A stretch of DNA of 31,299 nucleotides from Acanthamoeba sp. SK_2022b (lineage: Eukaryota; Discosea; Longamoebia; Acanthamoebidae), in NCBI GenBank assembly GCA_027943245.1, contig JANDJZ010000246.1, positions 1 to 31,299 on the forward strand, written 5' to 3'. The notes beneath the pieces are model-generated. The model saw only the letters and a program-made list of their open reading frames with translations, did no database searches and was not told where the DNA came from. Of this stretch, positions 20,933 through 31,299 are shown piece after piece. Positions within the stretch are counted from its first letter, which is position 1, and each line of letters opens with the position of its first letter. The translations under genes were made by a program, and so were the position numbers.

Positions 20933-21352
20933 CACGATACTGACGCTCATGGCGCCAGCCTCGATCGTGCTGAGCGATTCGGATGAGGAAGATCTCGCGC
21001 TGGAGCACCTCAACTACGACGACGCCTCGCTGGAGGCTCCGCACCACTATGGCAAGGGCCTGCCCGCAGTTGGCGAGACGAGCCTGCCGCCTGCCGTCAT
21101 CGAAAGCCTCCGGGTGGCCAGGTCAGTCCTGCCTCTTTCCACTTCACGATTTGCTCGTCGTCGTTGCCAGGGGCCAGGAGTGAGACTACGCCACCACTTA
21201 CTATGGCACGGCAGGGAGAGCCAGGCCATCGCCAACCGATTGCGGCAGAGCGACCCATTTAATTCGAGCCCCGTAAGATCGACCGCTACCGCCACCGCCA
21301 GCGCACGGTACGTGGTCCACCCACAACCTTCCAACAAGCAATGCCTGCTGGC

Positions 21353-21397
<45 letters not shown>

Positions 21398-21715
21398 ACA
21401 CACAGACCATTGGGCTCGCCAGCCTCAGCCGTCTTGCTAAGCCTGCAGTGCCCACTGACCAACGAGGTGATCCCCATCGCTCTCACCATAGCTTTCTCAT
21501 TGTTTTTATTAATTTTTATTAATTTTTTTAACTAAATTAAATTATTTATTTATGTTTGGTAGGTCATCAAGTTCAGAATTCTCAAGACCCAGCCATTCTC
21601 ACTGGTCTTGAACGAGTACATCAAGAAGAAGAAGGACCAGCTCAACGCCTATCTCAAGCGCCACAACATGACTGAATACCTCACCGATCACGTACGAGAT
21701 CACGACTCTCCTTTG

Positions 21716-21755
<40 letters not shown>

Positions 21756-23205
21756 TGAAGACAAGGGCCGCGAAGCTGAGGAGAAAAGTTATCGACGTCG
21801 CGCAGAGAAAGCTGCTGGAGAAGGACGGGGGCTTCATCGTCAAGTTCGACGGCATGCCCGTGCAACCCGCCCAGACCCCCCAGGACTTTGGCATGCTGGC
21901 ACGCCCCCCCCCTCCTCCCTTTGCAACAAAGGCGGCCCTAGTCCGTAGGTTTGGTTTCGCTGCGGCACACAGACGCATGACTCACCTGCGGTCCCCGCCT
22001 CATCTTTTCGAACGACAGGAGAACGAGACGCTGCAGCTGGCCTTGCCGCCGCCTCTCTCGTCTTGGATGGGCGAGTTGGCGAGGGAGGTGGGCATCCGCA
22101 TCCCTGCGCGAGCGCCCTCGCCCTGTACGCGGCAGGCCTCCTCTTCCCGCATGCGATGCGCTATGCGCGTGTGCACGGGTCTCCGGTTGGGAGGTCCTCA
22201 CAGTAACGTTTCGCTTGCACGCACACAAACACAGCAAACACTGCGCCGGTGGTGTTGGACGACGACGACGGCGATGAAGACGACGAGGATGGCGACTTCG
22301 TCATACTGCGCCTCCGAAGGGACGGCCAAGAGGAGAAGTTCAGAATCGACAAGGTTGGTTGTACCCTCACGCTCTCTGCTGCTCCATGTAATTTTTAATT
22401 TAATTTTTATCACTATTATTTTTATTATTATTATTTGATTTGTTATTTGTTCTGATTATAGTCACACTCCCGCCACACAGGCGAAGCAGTTCCAGAAGCT
22501 GCACGACTCGTACTGCCAGAAGAAGCGCCTCGTCCCCGAAAAGTTCGTTGCTTTCTCGTATTCAACACGTGGCCTTGCAGCGTGACGCTGTCATCGCCCT
22601 CGTGGGTTGCGCCGTTAACCGTGTGCGCGTGCGGTTGGGCAGGGTGAAGTTCATATTCGATGGCCTGCCGCTCAGCATGCGCAGCACGCCCGAGAGCGAA
22701 GACATGGAAGACGACGATATCGTCGACGTGAAGGTCGAGCCCGGCGCACAGTTGTCCCCCGCCGTCGCTTCCACGGCGAGGACCACCACCACTACCACCA
22801 GCAGCTCCTCCTCTTCATCAGCGTCGTCGGCCAGGCCGCAACAGCCGGCCGCGCCCGTCCCGGAGCCCTCGTTCGCCGACGACGACGGCGGCGACTTTGT
22901 GATCCTCCGAGTACGCCGCGGCACCGACGAAGACAAGTTCCGCATTCGACGCGTACGTGTGGCCCCTCACTCCCCTCTCCGCGGCGTCGTTGAATTGACT
23001 GGTTTGGCGCGTTCTCCCTTCTTGCCGCGGCCCGAACGCGCGCAGAGCGATCCGTTCCAGAAGCTGCACGAGGCCTACTGCAGGAAGAAGGGCATGAACC
23101 TGAACGAGTACGGCTCTCCATCCCCCCCCCCCGCACAGGCTTATGGGCGAGTGCGCGTGTGGGGTGGGGGAGTAATCGCGTGGCGTGTTCCTCGGCCCCA
23201 CACTT

Positions 23206-23239
<34 letters not shown>

Positions 23240-23357
23240 TTGATGACACGCCAGGGTCAAGTTCGTGTTCGATGGGCTGCCGCTCAAGGGCAATCAGACG
23301 GCCGAAGGCCAGGACATGGAAGACGAGGACATCATCGACGTCGAAAGCAGCAAATAG
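20233..23357 (+). CDS. Rad60/Esc2/NIP45 family protein with three SUMO-like domains
   Basis: RENi-family adaptors support replication-fork stability and SUMO conjugation through C-terminal SUMO-like domains that bind the SUMO E2 and SUMO-interacting motifs. Firm exons: 20233-20380, 20496-20888, 20959-21121, 21215-21272, 21563-21691, 21761-21898, 22019-22124, 22235-22353, 22481-22542, 22643-22952, 23046-23107, 23255-23357; about 600 residues. The N-terminus is acidic and disordered with SSSDDSDEDIF and a SUMO-interacting-motif candidate SIVLSDSDEEDL. SLD1 spans VIKFRILKTQPF to KFDGMPVQPAQTPQDFGM and is divergent. SLD2 runs from FVILRLRRDG through FIFDGLPLSM to DMEDDDIVDV. SLD3 runs from FVILRVRRGT through FVFDGLPLKG to DMEDEDIIDV, ending VESSK. 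Known family members have two SLDs. The intron after 21898 appears to use a GC donor (CTG|GCACGC). The small exon between 21272 and 21563 (perhaps CPLTNE) is uncertain, and so is the start. Confidence 0.9.
20901..20935. repeat. (ACGC)n array in SUMO-like gene intron 2
   Basis: About eight CGCA tetramers shortly after the GTAAGT donor. Confidence 0.9.
21351..21400. repeat. (TC)n then (CA)n before an acceptor
   Basis: TC dinucleotides run directly into CA dinucleotides, in the position of the pyrimidine tract and acceptor of the next exon. Confidence 0.9.
21716..21757. repeat. (GTGC)n array in SUMO-like gene intron
   Basis: About ten GTGC tetramers, ending a few bases before the acceptor GTGAAG at 21760. 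With 20901-20935 it is the second tetramer array of the same CGCA/TGCG type in this gene, here in the opposite orientation. Confidence 0.9.
23205..23237. repeat. (CA)n in the last intron of the SUMO-like gene
   Basis: About 16 CA units, 17 bp before the final exon's acceptor. Confidence 0.9.
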
Positions 23358-23387
23358 CGGCCTCGCTCTGCGCAGTGCTCGCTAACG

Positions 23388-25457
23388 TTATGCGTGTGGT
23401 CCGGTCACCAATGAAGTTGGCGTTACGCCTGCCTGCTCTTGGCTTTGTTGCGGCGCTGGCGGCGAGGGCGCGGAGGAGGTGAACCAGGCGGGCAGGAAGG
23501 CGAGGCTGCCATCGTCAAAGCGGGTGGCCTCCACGTGCGTGAATGGTGCAGCAAAGTCCAGCGCCCACACCACCTGCGCCTCGTCCTTGCCTCCCGCCCT
23601 CTTCTCCTCCTCGAAGAGGCGGGCAACCCAGGTCAGGAGCTGGTCGCAGAAGTTCATGCACACGGCCGAGTCCTGGGCCGCACAGGACACACACGAAGGT
23701 GCCACGACTCTCGTCAGCCGACAAACCTTGGAGAGAGCAGAGCAAGACGTAGTCGGCCCGACGTCATACCCACATGCCACGCTTGCCCTCCACGTAGCGG
23801 GGTAGCTCGAGGGTCTTGAAATGCTGCACTACTCGCACTACGTGGTAGTGCGAAGTTATTGTATTAGTCCTCGTAGAGGGGGGAAGGTGAGGGAGACGCA
23901 GTTCGCGTACCGACCCCTTCGTCGTCACGGAAGCCGACCACTACGCGCGGGACGCCCGCAAGGAAGGACTGGGACCAGAACTTGAGCAGCTTGTAGCGCT
24001 CGAACGACGTCCTGTCCCTCTCTGTCGATATCACCTTGTTCGTCTTCAGCTCCTGCTCTCTCCAGGCTTTGTCAGACACTGCCCCCCCCCCCTCTCACTG
24101 ATGGGCGGTGCTTCGTACAACGTAGTTGTCTGGCGGTTGGGCTCGACCCTCTACGTGGACAGCACGTCAGCCAAGCCGTGGAGAGAGGGGGGGGTGGTGA
24201 GGGAAGCGGGAGGGGCGAGTCTCACCCAGACAGCAGTCGGTCTCTCCTGACATCAGGAGGAGGTGCGAGCCCAAGCGGGCCCTGACCACCGTGCAGTAGC
24301 ACGGGATGTTGCTCACCGGGCCCGCCTGTTCCTCTGCAGTTGCCTCCGGGCCAGGCGTGCGCGGGCGCGTGGCGTAGTCCTCGAACTTGTAGCCCCAGTA
24401 GCCCATCAGCTCCTCCCGCGGCGTTTGGCTGCGTCGGCGCGCCAGCGTCTCCTCGGTGTCCTTCTCCGCCAGGTAGATGGTGCCCTAGTGGTGGCCCACG
24501 CATCAATCGCACATGTCATGAGTCAAGTCACGCAGAGAGAGGGGGTGACCTGTGCGAGGACACACTTTGAATCGACAGGCGAGCAAGCGCCAGCTCTCGC
24601 TACGGTTGTAGGGAGCACCTGCACAGGCACAAGTCAGTCGACACAGCGCATCGATTTCGCACAGCAGAGGGCTGCAGTACAGAGGAGGCGTGCGAAGGAG
24701 CCTCGCCAGGCCACGAAGTGTGGGTGTGCTATGACGTCCATTTCTCTGCTGCGGTTGGGAGGGTCGAGTTGGAGGTGTGAAAGGTTCGTGAGCCAGTGCA
24801 CGATAGTAAGCTGCGAGTCAGCTAGTGAAGTGGCAATGCATGTACGTGTCGCGAGAGCCGTTGGCCCGTCGATGATGCAACCACGAGAGGATGGGCGTGA
24901 TATGCTCCTGCTTCTCTTTCTGTGAATGGATGAGATGAAAGGTTAGCCATCACAGCAACAGAGAGAACTGTTGAGCTCTGGCGTTCTGGCTCACCTCCTC
25001 GTCTTTCTTGACAAAGGTTTCGAAGCCGGCGGAAAGGTTGCAACCAGGCGTGGGCTCTCTGAAGAACCTCTGGGTAAATGGAGTAATGTCCACGTACGCG
25101 TGTAGAGTAGAACGTGAGCAAAAGGTAAACGTGAGGCGGCAATAAAGAGGAGGGGCACACCAGCTCCTGATCGCTGTCGTTGTGCCACTGGTGACCTGCA
25201 TCGCGTGACATACACCCAACCTCCCTTTCCACATTGGTTAGGCCAATTGCTTCCTCATGTTGATTAAACAATTGCGAATCTAACAGGTACCGCGGCTGGG
25301 AGTAGTGGGGAAACTTCTGCCGTAAGTGCGCTTGTGTGGACACTGTGAATCTCTGCCCAGCATGAGGCTGTGCATTTTTATCTTGACAGATAGCCGCTGT
25401 TCCAGACCCCAATAGCACTTCTTGCTTCGATCGCTTGCTGCTTGGCTCTTCCTGCAT
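23388..25457 (-). CDS. DXO: DXO/Rai1 decapping exoribonuclease
   Basis: DXO/Rai1 enzymes remove incomplete or NAD caps and then degrade the RNA 5' to 3'. The ATG at 25457 opens a 5' exon with FPHYSQPR. Later exons follow the family order: [60 protein letters not shown] and [13 protein letters not shown] (motif with catalytic Glu). Then come [17 protein letters not shown] (E-x-D), ELKTNK (E-x-K), [20 protein letters not shown], and the last exon (23672-23388) with [14 protein letters not shown] and FLPAWF. All recognisable metal-binding residues are present. Exact junctions in the first 250 bp are uncertain: a GTACC donor after SQPR does not close in phase with the acceptor I prefer. It is tail-to-tail with the SUMO-like gene, 30 bp apart. 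Confidence 0.92.
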
Positions 25458-27031
25458 TTCTCAACCTTTTCCCTGTTATAATTTGGGTTCCTAGCTTCGT
25501 TTGGCATAAAAATGGCTTGAGCAGTTCCAGTGCTGTTTTTTGTTTAGCTGGCACAGCACACCAACTGTCCCACTATCTGGGCTTGTGAAGTAGATGAGCA
25601 CAACTATAACAATCTGAATGCAAATGCTTTCGTTGAAGCACTGTATGCAGGGCAACACATGTGAGTAGCATGTGCCCAGCCCACCACACAGTCAGTGGCT
25701 GCTGGCCCTGTTGTGATGAGGTGGTGAGGTTCCCCTGGTGGGTCCAGTCACAGGCCTTGTCAAACCAACTGTGGTGCCCAACTGGATGTTTTCTTTAGGG
25801 AATGTCCTCCTCCCAGTCCCATAATTGTGTTGTGCACCCCTAGTCTGCTTCATCACCTTATATCATTTTAGAAACTGGTATTAGTAATGTGGATGTCAAT
25901 CTTAGCCTGAAGTAACTTCCTCTATGTATCAAATGAGAGGTCGAAAATTACTGGCGTGTTTGTGTGCACTCATTCCCAGGAATGCAGTGCTATCTGGTGA
26001 ATTAACCAGCTTTAGATAAGTTTACAATACTTTTGGGAGAATTATCAATGTAAAAAGCAAAAGTATTGTAACAGAGTGTTCAACAATGACTCTTTTGACA
26101 ATGTACACTTTTCAGCCACAGGCCTCGAAAAAAAGCTTCAAATTCTGTACACTGAGGTAAAACAGTTTGAAAATTGGATGTTTTGGACTTGACGAAATGC
26201 ATTGGCCAACATGGATTGTGTTTAAATTGATGGAACTTGATCTCTTCTAACCCTTCAAAAAAGTTTTTCAGTACCTTGGTGCCAATAGAAAACAGTGGAC
26301 GAAAGTCTTAATAACAAGAAGAAACCACCATCACTGCTGTGACCTCCATATGCCTAAAAAAACAGCTTCTCTACTGCCAACTCCATGCCCTTGTAGTCCG
26401 AAGTGATACAAGTTGTTACTGTTGGAGAAGTGGCCACAATATGCATTGTTACATGGGTTATGCTGAATAAAATGACTGGCTGGCATGTTCTTGGTGAGCT
26501 AACCCAGATTCAGCAGAAATTCTCTTCCATGCAAACGGTGGTACACAGCATGATCGTGGCAGAGGCAGAGTGTCTTTGTGGTGTAGTGACCAGCCAAGAG
26601 GTGGCCAGTGGGAGGCTGGTCAGCAGCCAGGTGGCGGTCAGTGGGTGCACAATAAGTTCCAACATGGAAACAGCAGCTCACAACAAGAGTTTTTATGGCA
26701 TTTGAGTGAAATATTATCATTGCAACAGATCACTTCCACAACTCCTGCACCGTGTCACAACATGCATGTCTGAGAAAGCACAAAATATCATTTGAAAAAA
26801 GGGGTGAAGGTGGCTTGGTATAGGCTTGAGTCTATGAAAAAGGAGTTCTCTTTGCATTAGGAGGAAAATGCAGTAACTGGGCAGTTCTAGAGCAAGGACC
26901 GGAAGTCCTGGCTTTCTGATCAATGAATGGTCTTGCAGGCCATATCTCCCCTCGCGGCTTCCACTTCTACAACCAGAATACAGATCTGTATTTTTGTTGA
27001 CCAACAAGGGGTGTTACGATCGTACTGCTGC
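25458..27031. other. Lower-GC intergenic block of about 1.6 kb
   Basis: The DNA is clearly less GC-rich than the genes on either side. The longest frame (26403-26705, +) begins with GTG rather than ATG and has no recognisable domain; short minus-strand frames overlap it. I see no tRNA, direct repeats or splice-consistent gene. It may be an old transposon relic, but nothing identifies one. Confidence 0.4.
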
Positions 27032-27479
27032 CTATACTCGCCACTTGGCTGCAAACTTGGCCATCCATTCGTGAGTGAGCGCGAGGTAGTGGTCGGGCTC
27101 GTGCGGCGCATAGTCCATGTAGGCGTACGCCGGCCACCTGCCCTCCGCCTCCACCGCTTTGGGCACCGCCGGCTCGATTTGTGTTCCCTGAGTCCAAAGA
27201 AACGAAACGCAACACCCCCCCCCCACCACCACCACATCGCAGTTGCGTTGTTAACAGTGTGCCACTCAACAAGCGAGGAAAATCAGGAGGGGAAGGGGTG
27301 GGACCTCGTGCCACTCATTCCACGAGGTAATGGAAATGAGGTCGGGCAGTCGCTCAAGATTCAGGGCGGCGCTCATCATCCGCGCATAGTAGCCGCCCTT
27401 TTCTCTTGACCTCGAGTTCTGGGCGTTCCCTAGACTCAGCGGACGGATTCATCACTGATCAGCTCTGCGAATGTGTGTG

Positions 27480-27536
<57 letters not shown>

Positions 27537-29654
27537 ATGGCAATGAATCGTACAAGGTCTTATGCGTGTGTCCTCGTAACCGGGACCAATTGATGGAATG
27601 AAGATCATGCCGTGCTTCTCTGCCCACTGATCACAAACGTGAGGACACACGCACAAGCATGATCACGTGGAGACAGAGAATGAGACGAACCGAGGAGAGG
27701 CGAGGCCAGTTTCCGCTGCTGGAGCCGTACGTGAAGCCATCGGTGGCGAAATACGTGTACACGCCGTCAAAGTTGCCTTTCTCAGAAGAAATCACAGTCA
27801 GTTGGTCAGTCTCTCTCTTTTGACCATGTCAACAAAGCGTGCGCCACTTGTGAGAACCCATACCCCTAGGGATTCTTTGGAAGTCGTCGACACCGACGAA
27901 GAGGGCGATCACCATCGCGTCGTACTTGGTGCCGCGAATGGAGTCGGGGTGCTGGGCCGGATCACCCAACACCTGCCATTTAGGGCGCCCCGATGAAATA
28001 GAAGAACAGCATAAAAATGAGAATCTATTAAAAACTCAAAAATAATGAACGAACGCGCAGCGAGAGTGCACATACCTTGGCCCAGCTATCGTAGTCGGTG
28101 AGGTAGCTGTCGTAGACGTAGAACCTGAATGCGAAGGGGGGAGGGGAATAAGCGCTAAACGTTCCTTAGGGTGAGTGAGCAGAGGCGGGCGGCGCACATG
28201 GGAAGCTGGGTCTTGTGGTGCCGATAGAATGCTGGATGGTCCCCGTACTTGTCTGTCGTCTCCCACGACCACGCGTGCACGTATGCACGTACATAAGGAA
28301 CATACAATTACGCGCTACTCGGCCAAATGTCAAAACGTGCAGGTGTTCTTGAGCACCGATGACGTAGCGGATGTCGCTGGCCACGCTTGTCTCCGATCGC
28401 TCGGCATAGGGCTCGATGTGCAGGTTTACTACGTATGGAGGGGGCAGCAGCGTGAGCGGCGTTCTTATCAACATACACTGCGGAGGGAGAAGGTCTCACC
28501 CTTGATTCCGTGCTCGCGGGCGATGTCCAACAGGGAGGCTATCATGGCGTCGGAGAAGCCCGGGTTTGATTGGATCTGGCCGTCCGAGTAGGCCGGCGGG
28601 TACCAGCTTACCGTGATTACGCCCTGCATTAGTTCCCGACACGTGTACAGGGCCCAGTGAGATCAACTTCATCAAATTGCGTGCTGAGGGAACCCGTTGT
28701 TGAACCTACCAGACCGGCTTTCCGGATCATCTGCATGTGCTGGCGGATGAGAACCGGGTCGACGGAGGAGTAGCATCCAAGCTGCGGATAGAAATTGGCT
28801 CCGATCTGGTACACAAGCAATGCAACGTTTGGTACAACGGGGGAGGAACTGAGCCAGGCGCAGTGGGCATTGACCTGCTCCGGAGGCACATAGGGACTGC
28901 CGTTGCGCGATCCCGGTTGGTAGGGGTTGGCCAATACTTCGTGGTTCCAATGCAAGTATGCCTAACGGCCGTCGCAATTCGTGTGGCGCAATCATTCACA
29001 ACGTTGTCCTTCCCAGAAAGGGTTTGCGCGATCACTTACCTTGTCCTTGTTGTGTTCGGGGTTGTCGTACCATGGGTAGTAGAACACATGCCCTCTCTCC
29101 CTCAGTGAGTCCTCCACAGACACACTGCCGTCCTGGTCCTCCGCACCTCCCACACTCACCCTGTGTTCAATAAGTAACAAATAGAGAAAAAGAGGCATGA
29201 GTTACGGCGTACCGCCCTTGTTCTTGTTCAGCGTTGGTAGCGGGCAGGCCACTGCCCACGTCATGGCTACCCTGTTCTGGTACTTCCACCTTTGGCCTTT
29301 CCATCGTGTGCTGTGGGTTTTCTTCATCAATTTCTCTCGCCTTTGCCTCCGTGGGAACCACACCGAGAGCCGGTGAGGACTTGCCGGAGAGGGTCGAACT
29401 CCGCCGCAGTCCCCTCCGCAGGCCAGCCAGTGCAGTCCCCGCATCCTCTCCTTCCACTCTCTGCCAGTCCGCCCACTATTTTTTTATACATAAATGTTTT
29501 TTAAAACTAAGGTATAAATCGATCAGTCTAAGTTGGGCCACACCTGAGGCACAAGGCCGAAGACAAGCCACAGGATGGAGGCTGCCATTGCCATGGCCAC
29601 CAAAGATCCGCGCGTGCAGAGCCCTCGAGCTCTCCTCCGTTGCACACCCTGCAT
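27032..29654 (-). CDS. MANEA: GH99 endo-alpha-1,2-mannosidase, Golgi type
   Basis: Endo-mannosidases of family GH99 trim glucosylated mannose from N-glycans in the Golgi. The start at ATG 29654 gives a short Arg-rich cytosolic tail and a signal anchor (SLVAMAMAASILWLVFGLVP), the type II topology of animal MANEA. A variable stem of about 110 residues follows. The catalytic domain begins HVFYYPWYDNPEHNKD and continues YLHWNHEV, YVPPEQ joined to IGANFYPQLGCYSSVDP, GVITVSWYPPAYSDG, VNLHIEPYAERS, FYVYDSYLTDYDSWAK, NFDGVYTYFATDGFTYG and FIPSIGPGYEDTRIRP. SITSWNEWHEGTQIEPAVPK then holds both catalytic glutamates (E-W-H-E), and the end is YMDYAPHEPDHYLALTHEW. About a dozen introns interrupt it. The intron after the stem has a GTACG donor. 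Length, order and active site all look complete. Confidence 0.94.
27473..27533. repeat. (TG)n array in a GH99 intron
   Basis: About 29 TG units, CA in the transcript, between the exon ending DTRIRP and the exon beginning NAQNSR. Confidence 0.95.
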
Positions 29655-29898
29655 TGCTAGGTTTGAGTTGTTTTTCTTATTGCCACACGGCACCAGTTTT
29701 CTGTGCTGCTAGCCTGCTGTAGGCGTTGATGATGACCAGGAGGGAGAGTAGGACAAGGGTTTATCATGTCAGAACACTCATGAATCAGAGAGTTTTGTTG
29801 ATGCTCAGAAGGATGTAGTACCGCCTCTATAATCAAATGAGAGGTCCAGTCATTTTAAATTGATTTTAAATTGATCTTAGATTGAAAAGGAGTGCAAG

Positions 29899-30690
29899 AT
29901 GTATCACCTACATCAACAGGAAGCAAGCACTGATCCTGGTGTCTTCATAGTGATTATGGATGGTTCAAGTGATGTGATACTTCCCATGCTGGTGCCTCTT
30001 TTATCTTCCTGGAAGGACCTGCACCTCTTCAAGCTTGGCATTCATGGTTTCATCAACCATGGCCTCCAGAGACACTTGCTTTACTTACATCATGGTCAGT
30101 TTGGCTGTGGCCCAGACTTTGCCATCTCCTTGCTGCACCACCACCTTACTTGCCACCTTGCACACAGCCTACGACCTTATATCTGATGCTTGAAACTGCA
30201 GCCATGAGAATAAGAACCTTTTCTTGAATGTTGGTCATTCAAGACCTGGCTGAACCCTTATATCCAAAGTGTGAAGGGCACCTCACACCCACATATCTTC
30301 TGTTATACTCATGGCAATGATGGAAAGGTGCAGCTGAAAACCAAGGACTTCTACTCCAGTTCCTGAGTGTGGGTGGGCCCCTACCACTTCCTTAATAATG
30401 TCCCACTGATGGCCCTATCCCCCTTGTTTCTGCTCAGCTTGATCCAACCACTCTCAAGGATACTCTGCATGCCCTCACATACCTCGACAAGTGTGCTCAG
30501 CTCCAGGCCTCTTAATCCTCCTGAGTGCCTTGTGAATCCATGGGTTTACCACTTCTGGTGCAAGTCAAATAGTCACTTTCATAGTGAAGGTCTCACATGG
30601 TTGTTCAGGTCAAGGGAGACGTTGGCACACATGAAAGCTCCATCAGTCCTGGCAACAAGCCCCACCACCAGGTGGATCCTCTAACCAGGA
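29899..30690 (+). pseudogene. Decayed DUF7869-like transposon-associated ORF
   Basis: The 95-codon frame from 29899 reads HQQEASTDPGVFIVIMDGSSD, then HLFKLGIHGFINHG, LLYLHHGQFGCGPDF and SLLHHHL. It runs into a stop at about 30184. A frame change just after the overlap gives LYLMLE followed by NCSHENKNLF, which matches the family's LYLQLDNC-rENKN signature. Further pieces (for example KVQLKTKDFYSS near 30330-30360) continue in a third frame, and another open frame extends to 30684. The order matches the DUF7869 domain found in transposon-encoded proteins of many eukaryotes. Frameshifts and stops show it is no longer functional. Element ends were not found. The identification rests on remembered motif order and is moderate. 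Confidence 0.5.
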
Positions 30691-31299
30691 AGTTTCATGC
30701 CCTTGTGGTGACCTGAAAATTCATAACACAGGCCAGCAGGGTACTTGCAACGTTTTTAATGGGCTGTGTATGTGTACGCAATCCAAATAAAATAAATTCT
30801 TGATCTGGATTTCTCTACAATGCCCAAATACCAACAACATTTCACCCCAAATTTAATCTGCCTAGATCCCCTTGCCCATCATGTGCTGCAGTGTGACAAG
30901 GCTCAGACAACTGCTGTACATCAGGCTCTCACCCTTGCACACATACACAAAATTATATGATGACTTTGTGCTCATCAGAGGTTGAACACTACAACACCAA
31001 ACCACCATTTCATTCAACTAAACAACAACAACAACCAGCACACCACCTGGTTTTGCTGGCCTATCAGTAGATTTAATCTCCTTTTTTGTACATCAAAAAT
31101 TAACACCATAATCTTCAACTTTCTAAAATGGATTTTGTTTCTACAAAAACTGAAATTTTACCCAATTAAAATCTGTTTTATTGCTCTTGCCAAGCCTTTA
31201 CCCTCCCTAAATTATTGCAAACTTGAAATTACAATCTTTGTGATTAATTTGATTAATTCCCCTGATGGTGCCTCATCAGGAATGAGCACACAAAAAACA
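30691..31299. other. AT-rich DNA without a gene
   Basis: About 600 bp of low GC. No ORF, RNA gene or tandem repeat stands out. It may belong to the same degraded element as the frame to its left. Confidence 0.4.

Noticed and set aside
22562..23249. Minus-strand ORFs over the SUMO-like domains
   Set aside because: Antisense shadows of GC-rich exons with no domain of their own.
26403..26705. A 100-codon plus-strand frame
   Set aside because: It begins with GTG, has no domain match that I recognise and lies in low-GC non-genic DNA.

Overview
The window looks like nuclear DNA from a free-living amoebozoan of Acanthamoeba type. Coding DNA is GC-rich, genes carry many short introns, di- to hexanucleotide arrays sit almost entirely in introns, and one gene encodes a TKL-class kinase with a C-terminal SH2 domain, a combination known mainly from amoebae. 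The species is inferred from architecture and composition only. I built gene models by hand, using splice-phase closure and recognisable family motifs.

Layout, left to right: an unrecognised ORF with an acidic tail (14-517, +); a complete 13-exon ABCG half-transporter (819-4237, -); a tRNA-like cloverleaf written in circularly permuted order, best read as tRNA-Ala(UGC) (4637-4709, -); a five-exon SLOG/YpsA-like protein (4883-6035, -); a 20-exon SHK-like kinase with SH2 domain (6180-9759, -); an active-site-bearing rhomboid protease (10634-12894, +); a possible small secreted peptide (13161-13349, -); a short CLU/TIF31-core gene (13402-14466, +); a SPRY-domain gene whose 5' end I cannot find (14501-15303, -); an RFWD3-type RING/coiled-coil/WD40 ubiquitin ligase (16016-20109, -); head-to-head with it a Rad60-Esc2-NIP45 family protein with three SUMO-like domains (20233-23357, +); a DXO/Rai1 decapping exonuclease (23388-25457, -); a GH99 endo-alpha-mannosidase with a Golgi-type signal anchor (27032-29654, -); and a decayed transposon-like ORF related to DUF7869 proteins (about 29899-30690, +).

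There is no operon logic. The clearest functional neighbourhood is the RFWD3-like ligase and the SUMO-like-domain protein. Both families act in genome stability, one through ubiquitin and one through SUMO, and their predicted starts are only about 120 bp apart. Three lower-GC stretches (about 15340-15960, 25460-27030, 29655-31299) contrast with the genes and look like mobile-element or other non-genic DNA.

The most unusual object is the permuted tRNA. The 3' half, carrying the T arm and B box, precedes the 5' half, carrying the D arm and A box. A 2-nt spacer joins them, and they complete a 7-bp acceptor stem containing the alanine identity pair G3:U70 and discriminator A73. Nearly all tertiary invariants are present, the exception being U33. 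The genes also favour GTAC-type splice donors over GTAAGT and use at least three GC-AG introns.
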